10,990 nt of DNA, taken from contig CAKRNI010000078.1 in assembly GCA_934370915.1 (NCBI GenBank), positions 1-10,990 of the forward strand. Direction: 5' to 3'. The stretch is from an uncultured Lachnospiraceae bacterium. GTDB lineage: Bacteria > Bacillota > Clostridia > Lachnospirales > Lachnospiraceae. Within the stretch, counting starts at the first letter, position 1; every line of letters begins with the position of its first letter. A model generated the notes under the pieces. That model did not search any database and was not told the origin of the DNA. It saw only the letters and a program-made list of their open reading frames with translations. Shown in pieces: positions 7,062-10,990 of the stretch. Made by a program: the position numbers and the translations under genes.

Positions 7062-7194
7062 GTAACTATTCAGTACCTTCATAGTTACGTGCAAAAATCC
7101 ATTCCAGATCAGCTTCGCTGATGGGATTTTTGCCTTCCAGCCTATGTTTTCTTACGGTCAGCGCAGCAAGTGCGCAGACCTACTGAACAGTTAC
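7062..7194 (-). repeat. Structured 133-base element with inverted-repeat ends (MITE-like or structured RNA)
   Basis: The ends GTAACTATTCAGTA (7062-7075) and TACTGAACAGTTAC (7181-7194) are a 14-base inverted repeat. Its one non-match is A-C on the plus strand but G-U in a minus-strand RNA. Inside are a 10-bp stem GCAAAAATCC/GGATTTTTGC (7091-7100, 7124-7133) capped by ATCAGC-TTC-GCTGAT (7108-7122), and a GCGCA/TGCGC hairpin (about 7161-7175). The left end can also pair locally: GTAACTA (7062-7068) with TAGTTAC (7082-7088). It lies 12 bases upstream of the DUF362 ribosome site. From memory, similar sequence recurs between genes in Lachnospiraceae; I could not check this. Confidence 0.6.
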
Positions 7195-7208
7195 AATGAT
7201 TCCTAATA

Positions 7209-7239
7209 AAAGTATCCCCGCAAGTCTTAAATTAGTCAA
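7209..7239 (-). promoter_or_regulatory. Weak candidate promoter for the DUF362 gene
   Basis: On the minus strand TTGACT (7234-7239) is followed after a long 19-base spacer by TACTTT (7209-7214). If real, the structured element at 7062-7194 would lie wholly in the DUF362 leader. The -10 and the spacing are both poor. Confidence 0.25.
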
Positions 7240-7240
7240 G

Positions 7241-7282
7241 GATAAATTTTGCAGAATTTTTTTAAAGATAAATTTTGCAGAA
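7241..7282 (+). repeat. Pair of 16-base direct repeats overlapping the glycosidase promoter
   Basis: GATAAATTTTGCAGAA occurs identically at 7241-7256 and 7267-7282, a period of 26 bases. Similarity continues for about five more bases with one mismatch. The second copy contains the -35 box TTGCAG of the downstream promoter. The arrangement could be paired regulator sites or a short duplication. Confidence 0.7.
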
Positions 7283-7303
7283 ATTTTCGCCTTGTGGTAT
7301 AGT
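7275..7303 (+). promoter_or_regulatory. Promoter of the secreted glycosidase gene
   Basis: TTGCAG (7275-7280), a 17-base spacer and TATAGT (7298-7303) with an extended TGG before it. Predicted start near 7310, leaving a leader of about 73 bases with a small ATCGG/CCGAT hairpin at about 7312-7327. Confidence 0.6.
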
Positions 7304-7382
7304 AAACGGGAATCGGTGCGTGCCGATGCATACCAGAAACAAAAAAAGGAAGCTGCGAAGAACAGTTATAAAAGGTGAGTGT

Positions 7383-9044
7383 ATGAACATAAGAAAACTG
7401 GCAAGACCAGCGGCAGCGCTTTTGGCCGCCGCATCCCTGATGGTGGGGATCCCTGGACTCCGGATGGAAGCGCAGGCAGCATTTCCGGAATACTTAAAAT
7501 CCGTGACCTACTTCGGTGATGCCTGGCCTATCAACTACTGGGGAACCGAAGATGACAATATGGGGGCAAATTTTGCCCGCATCAAGGCGGACGGCTTCAA
7601 CAGTATTATTCTCGTGATCCCGTGGAGAGAGTTTCAGCCGGGGGACATGGGAAATATGTACAATGAAGCCGCTTTCGCCAAACTCGATCAGGTCATGAAG
7701 TGCGCGGATGACCACGGACTTATGGTGACGCTGCGGATCGGTTACTGCTGGGATTACAGCGGTGACGCGTCCCTTCCGGAGCGATATGCCGGTGTGGTGC
7801 AGGACGGAAGCAGTGACAGGAAGCTGTGGCTGGATTACTGTAAGACGATCTATGACCGGGTATCTGACTATGGGAACTTTCAGGGTGGATTTATTACCTG
7901 GGAGGACTTCTGGGACTATACGTCAAACATGGACCGGGATCTCACAAGAGCCCTCAGTATCCGTCTGGCATCCAGAAGCGGATATCAGGATTACCTGAAG
8001 GCCCACTACTCCCTTGCGGAGGTCGGCGCGGTCTACGGAAAGACGTTCCAGGATTATTCTGAAATCTGGATCCCGGAGAGAAAGCGCCCGGAGGCGAAGC
8101 TGTTTTTTGAATTCTATGACAGCTTTTTAAATAAGCTCCTCGCCGAGAGTCAGGAAGTGTTCCCCGGACTATCCATGGAGATCCGCTCCGACGGCGATCC
8201 GATCTACCAGCTGGACGGAAGCTATACCTACTATTCCCACTCCGCCACGTATCCGTGTGCCGATGCAGAGTACTCCGCTCTTATGTACAGCGTGTCCCTC
8301 GGACAGCAGAACGTGGGAGACCATATCTCGTCGGAAACCGCACTGGCGTTCATGCAGAAGGGCATGAACGGTCTCGTGGAAAAGAGCGGAAAGAAATATT
8401 TTATGGAGCAGTTCCTCTATATGGATTCCACAGAGGCATTCTCCTACAATACCCAGATCGAGGAATCTCAGGTGGCGGACTTTGTGAAGAGATCCGCTCC
8501 GGTCTTAAAAGATACTACCTGCGGCTACGGTCTCTGGGTATACCGGAATTATGTAAATGATTGTGTATACAATGGTCAGTTCGCTCTGGGACTCACAGGC
8601 TGGGATACCACCGGAAAGGTTGAGAAAACGGAACATGACGGATCAAGGGCAGTCACTCTGGCAAAAGACAGTGTGCTCAGCCAGAATGTCCGTGGACGTC
8701 TTGGAAAGAGGGACAAGATCTATATAAAATTCTGGGCGGCACCGAAGAACGGTACAGCGAAGGTCACCTTCCAGATCGGTGATGCTAAAAAGTCAGTTCA
8801 GGTGACGGAAGCGGGAAATTATGAGTGTTCCATCCCGTGGCAGGAAAATTATAATCTCTCGATCACGACAGACCGCAGCGTGACGCTGGATAATATCAAA
8901 ATGTATTCCCATGAGCAGTATGGCAGGATCTACGACACGGACGGCAACGAGCAGGATCTCGCGGCGGCGTTCCGGGAGTTAAATGCGGCACTGGATCAGA
9001 CACAGACTTCGGAGGCTGTTCCGGCAGCCAATTCCAGTAAATAA
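7383..9044 (+). CDS. Secreted glycoside-hydrolase-like protein with C-terminal carbohydrate-binding-like domain
   Basis: A 553-residue exported protein. Residues 1-32 are a signal peptide (basic NIRK, an Ala/Leu core, and cleavage probably after AQA at 30-32). Residues about 36-390 read as a (beta/alpha)8 barrel of the GH-A type: FNSIILVIPWREFQPGD (72-88), HGLMVTLRIGYCWDY (111-125), FITWEDFW (170-177) with candidate acid Glu174, KYFMEQFLYMD (338-348) with candidate nucleophile Glu342, and GYGLWVYRNY (381-390) as the last strand. Residues about 394-510 (VYNGQFALGLTGWDTT to VTLDNIKMYS) resemble a CBM4/9-like beta-sandwich. The polar tail has no LPXTG or other anchor. AAAGGTGAG (7371-7379) supports the ATG at 7383; the frame is open upstream to 7275, but the signal peptide begins at 7383. 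I cannot assign a GH family or substrate, and the catalytic residues are inferred from position only. Confidence 0.72.
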   Translation: MNIRKLARPAAALLAAASLMVGIPGLRMEAQAAFPEYLKSVTYFGDAWPINYWGTEDDNMGANFARIKADGFNSIILVIPWREFQPGDMGNMYNEAAFAKLDQVMKCADDHGLMVTLRIGYCWDYSGDASLPERYAGVVQDGSSDRKLWLDYCKTIYDRVSDYGNFQGGFITWEDFWDYTSNMDRDLTRALSIRLASRSGYQDYLKAHYSLAEVGAVYGKTFQDYSEIWIPERKRPEAKLFFEFYDSFLNKLLAESQEVFPGLSMEIRSDGDPIYQLDGSYTYYSHSATYPCADAEYSALMYSVSLGQQNVGDHISSETALAFMQKGMNGLVEKSGKKYFMEQFLYMDSTEAFSYNTQIEESQVADFVKRSAPVLKDTTCGYGLWVYRNYVNDCVYNGQFALGLTGWDTTGKVEKTEHDGSRAVTLAKDSVLSQNVRGRLGKRDKIYIKFWAAPKNGTAKVTFQIGDAKKSVQVTEAGNYECSIPWQENYNLSITTDRSVTLDNIKMYSHEQYGRIYDTDGNEQDLAAAFRELNAALDQTQTSEAVPAANSSK

Positions 9045-9085
9045 AATTTCTGTAAAAAAAACATAAAGAAATTTAAAATTCCTAC

Positions 9086-9114
9086 TTGCGGAATTGCTCA
9101 GACTACGATATAAT
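9086..9114 (+). promoter_or_regulatory. Promoter of the symporter gene, overlapping the upstream terminator
   Basis: TTGCGG (9086-9091), a 17-base spacer and perfect TATAAT (9109-9114). The predicted start near 9121 falls inside the left arm of the terminator hairpin at 9112-9170. The leader is about 158 bases. No riboswitch was recognised in 9171-9278. Confidence 0.65.
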
Positions 9115-9170
9115 CTCCGGGATAGTTTGACAGGGATCGATAAAAACCTGTCAGTGTCCCGGAGATTTTT
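9112..9170 (+). terminator. Intrinsic terminator of the glycosidase gene
   Basis: AATCTCCGGGA (9112-9122) pairs over 11 bp with TCCCGGAGATT (9157-9167). An inner TGACAGG/CCTGTCA stem (9128-9134, 9147-9153) extends the hairpin, and TTTTT follows directly. Transcripts started at the overlapping promoter lack most of the left arm and should escape it. Confidence 0.85.
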
Positions 9171-9278
9171 ATGCGGGCAATGAGTCAAAGTCTGTGTCTG
9201 CATATCAGGAATGTTTTGGAGAGCCGCCCCAAAGCTTATGTTTCCGGGTGTGTTGCGCGGTAAAAAAAGGAGGATTAC

Positions 9279-10616
9279 ATGGAGAAAAAGAAAAGTTCAC
9301 TCGCTGTCAGAATGAGTATTTCCCTCGTCTGCGGTCTGGTAGCAGGTCTTCTGTTAATGTTCTTAAGAGAAAACCTCAACAGCACAGGTAAGGAAGCCGT
9401 ATGGGCAACGATCAACAGCATCCTGTTCCAGGATATCACAGCGGCAGGCGCTGAAAAGGCACTCGGTATCTTCTATATTATCGGTCAGTTGTTTATCCGT
9501 TCTTTACAGCTTGTCATCGTACCGATGGTATTCACATCCATCACACTTGCGATCGGACAGATTTCCGATACAAGAACTCTCGGCAGAATTTCCGTAAAAA
9601 CGATCGCAGGTTTCCTGATCTGTTCTTTCTTCGCATTACTTATGGCGTGCGTAGTCGGAATTATGATCTACAATGCCGGTGTATTCAACATTCAGGTTGA
9701 GGGTCTTGAAGGTTCTGCCGGATCTACCGGTTCCAACCCGTTAAATGTGATCCTTAACATTGTTCCGTCCAATATCACAGCGGTATTCAGCACAAACACT
9801 TCCGTTCTCGCAATCGTGTTCCTGGCAGTTTCCCTCGGTCTCTGCATGAAGGCAGTCGGCGACGAGAAGAGCGCAACCTTAAAGAAGCTCATCACAGAAG
9901 TAAACGATATCGTTGTTGTATTCTTAAACTACGTTGTTACAAAGTTCGGTCCGTTCGCAATCTTCGTTCTCCTTGCAAGAACATTCGCGACATACGGAAT
10001 CAACCACTTAAAACCGGCTCTGGCATATGTTGTTGTAACCGTTATCCTGCTTCTCGTATTCCTCTTCGTGGGATACCCGATCTTTGTAGCAGTTACAACA
10101 AAGCAGAATCCGGTGAAGTTCGCAAAGAAGATCTTCCGTGTAGCAGTATTCGGATTTTCCACTTCCTCCAGTGCGGCTGCTCTTCCGCTTAACGTGAAGA
10201 CCACCACAGAGGAGCTCGGTGTCGATGAGAAGATCGCTTCCTTCGTACTTCCGCTTGGTATGACCATCAACATGAACGGTACCGCGATCATGCAGGTCGT
10301 TGCAACTCTGTTCATCGCAGGCTGCGCAGGCTACGATGTAACCCTGTCCCAGCTCATTGTGATCGCTCTCTTAGCCCTGATCGCATCCGCCGGTACACCG
10401 GCAGCTCCGGGAGCAGGTGCGATCATCCTGTTCACGATCCTTTCCGGCCTTGGCTACATCAACGACGGCGCACTCTTAGCCTACAGCCTGATCCTTGCGA
10501 TCAACCGCCCGATCGAGATGTTAGTAACCGCGCTTAACGTTGTCGGCGACTCCGCAACTGCAATCTACGTTGCGAAATCCGAGGGAATGTTAAACGAGGA
10601 TATCTACAATTCATAA
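9279..10616 (+). CDS. Dicarboxylate/amino acid:cation symporter (DAACS family)
   Basis: A 445-residue transporter of the GltPh/EAAT fold in the cytoplasmic membrane, with eight transmembrane segments and two re-entrant hairpins expected. The HP1 loop is STSSSAAALP (294-303), the TM7 motif NMNGT is at 331-335, HP2 is IASAGTPAAPGAGAI (367-381 region) and TM8 ends in NVVGDSATA (420-428). Two departures from the GltPh pattern stand out. The usual NMDGT Asp is Asn333. By hand alignment on N-x-x-G-D, the GltPh substrate residues Asp394 and Arg397 correspond to Glu413 and Val416, so an acidic amino acid substrate is doubtful. AAGGAGG with about five-base spacing sets the start at 9279. It follows the glycosidase gene but appears to have its own promoter. 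Confidence 0.92.
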   Translation: MEKKKSSLAVRMSISLVCGLVAGLLLMFLRENLNSTGKEAVWATINSILFQDITAAGAEKALGIFYIIGQLFIRSLQLVIVPMVFTSITLAIGQISDTRTLGRISVKTIAGFLICSFFALLMACVVGIMIYNAGVFNIQVEGLEGSAGSTGSNPLNVILNIVPSNITAVFSTNTSVLAIVFLAVSLGLCMKAVGDEKSATLKKLITEVNDIVVVFLNYVVTKFGPFAIFVLLARTFATYGINHLKPALAYVVVTVILLLVFLFVGYPIFVAVTTKQNPVKFAKKIFRVAVFGFSTSSSAAALPLNVKTTTEELGVDEKIASFVLPLGMTINMNGTAIMQVVATLFIAGCAGYDVTLSQLIVIALLALIASAGTPAAPGAGAIILFTILSGLGYINDGALLAYSLILAINRPIEMLVTALNVVGDSATAIYVAKSEGMLNEDIYNS

Positions 10617-10649
10617 GGAAAATACCGGACTGGTTTACAGACGGTGTGC

Positions 10650-10700
10650 AAAGCTCCGGAAGACCTGAGGGAAGAAGCCCAGGCCTTCCGGAGCTTTTTT
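10650..10700 (+). terminator. Intrinsic terminator of the symporter gene
   Basis: AAAGCTCCGGAAG (10650-10662) pairs with CTTCCGGAGCTTT (10685-10697), 13 bp, with a further CCT/AGG and GGG/CCC inner stem. A run of six T (10695-10700) follows the GC-rich stem. Confidence 0.9.
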
Positions 10701-10737
10701 GTCATAGAAAACTTCGGCCTATGACACAAAAAAGCTC
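10691..10737. repeat. Second inverted repeat sharing an arm with the symporter terminator
   Basis: GAGCTTTTTTGTCATAG (10691-10707) is complementary to 10719-10737 except for a two-base bulge, with an 11-base loop. The left arm includes the right arm and T-run of the preceding terminator, so the two hairpins exclude each other. Confidence 0.55.
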
Positions 10738-10759
10738 TGCGCGATGCGCCTCCGCTTGA

Positions 10760-10797
10760 CATTTTCTGAACAAATAAACAGAAAAATGTGATATGAT
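10760..10797 (+). promoter_or_regulatory. Candidate promoter and operator-like repeat of the 5TM sensor gene
   Basis: TATGAT (10792-10797) is preceded by TGA, an extended -10, but has no good -35 at 17 bases; the TTGACA at 10756-10761 is 30 bases away. Between them ACATTTTCTG and CAGAAAAATGT form an imperfect inverted repeat (about 10760-10789) that could be an operator. Confidence 0.4.
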
Positions 10798-10855
10798 AAA
10801 AACATGTGAAAGAGGCAGACAAGGATATCCGGTCTGCGGGGACAGGGGGAGCTTT

Positions 10856-10990
10856 ATGACAGGAACCATGTTTTTCAACATGCTTTTAAATATCGGACTG
10901 CTGGTGCTTCTGGCAACGCTGCTCACAAATATGGCATCGGTGCGGAAGCTGTTCCGGGGAGAGAACAGCACGATCGCCCAGAAGATGGCG
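10856..10990 (+). CDS. N-terminus of a membrane sensor, likely LytS-YhcK 5TM type (partial)
   Basis: Forty-five codons from the ATG at 10856 run open to the window edge. AGGGGGAG (about 10844-10851) lies four bases upstream. The visible sequence is one hydrophobic helix (about residues 5-25, MFFNMLLNIGLLVLLATLLTN) followed by a basic linker and the start of a second segment (VRKLFRGENSTIAQKMA). This NxGLLVLLATLLT-x-VRKL pattern matches the first helix of 5TMR-LYT receptors, which usually head histidine kinases or diguanylate cyclases. The output domain lies outside the window, so the class of signalling protein cannot be told. A GCAGAC/GTCTGC stem (10815-10837) lies in the leader. Confidence 0.6.
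   Translation, partial: MTGTMFFNMLLNIGLLVLLATLLTNMASVRKLFRGENSTIAQKMA

Noticed and set aside
7241..7282. CRISPR-like repeat-spacer unit
   Set aside because: Only two AT-rich copies with a ten-base spacer and no cas genes nearby.
7275..7382. Thirty-six-residue upstream extension of the glycosidase
   Set aside because: It would start inside the promoter; the signal peptide and a good ribosome site place the start at 7383.
8255..8560. Plus-strand 101-codon frame inside the glycosidase
   Set aside because: Out-of-frame shadow of the larger gene with Arg/Gly-rich composition and no start signal.
10604..10971. Minus-strand open frames at the right end
   Set aside because: They run through the terminator hairpin, the promoter region and the 5TM sensor start, and lack ribosome sites.

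Overview
The window looks like chromosome from an endospore-forming member of the Clostridia, most likely Lachnospiraceae. The reasons are a spoIIR gene, AGGAGG-type ribosome binding sites, sigma-A promoters with extended -10 boxes, balanced base composition, and single-gene transcription units separated by strong stem-loop terminators. No phage, insertion sequence, CRISPR array, tRNA or rRNA was seen. The species cannot be named from sequence alone.

Layout. (1) The left edge holds the 5' part of spoIIR on the minus strand (1-489), which passes the forespore signal to the mother cell. It diverges from a plus-strand run of ddl (D-Ala-D-Ala ligase, peptidoglycan precursor), a DUF1934 gene and an AEC-family permease (746-3387). 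That run ends at a bidirectional terminator (3396-3450). (2) A minus-strand gene for a small single-pass membrane protein of unknown function (3473-3934) converges on the same terminator. It diverges from a plus-strand M20 amidohydrolase of the AbgB type (4318-5766). (3) A second shared hairpin (5850-5882) separates the amidohydrolase from a minus-strand DUF362 protein with two 4Fe-4S motifs (5909-7030). (4) The 352-base gap at 7031-7382 is the most structured non-coding stretch. It has a 133-base element with inverted-repeat ends and internal hairpins, then two 16-base direct repeats overlapping the promoter of the next gene. (5) A secreted glycoside-hydrolase-like protein with a carbohydrate-binding-like C-terminal domain follows (7383-9044), then a DAACS-type cation symporter (9279-10616). 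The boundary between them is unusual: the left arm of the upstream terminator overlaps the -10 box and predicted start site of the symporter promoter. (6) After another terminator, the window ends in the first 45 codons of a membrane sensor resembling the LytS-YhcK 5TM type.

Working together. This is mostly housekeeping and transport made of one- to three-gene units, not one coordinated system. The glycan-active exoprotein and the symporter are neighbours but seem to have separate promoters. No convincing new multi-gene system was found. The best leads are the structured element at 7062-7194, the promoter-in-terminator at 9086-9170, the unclassified secreted glycosidase, and the altered ion- and substrate-site residues of the symporter.
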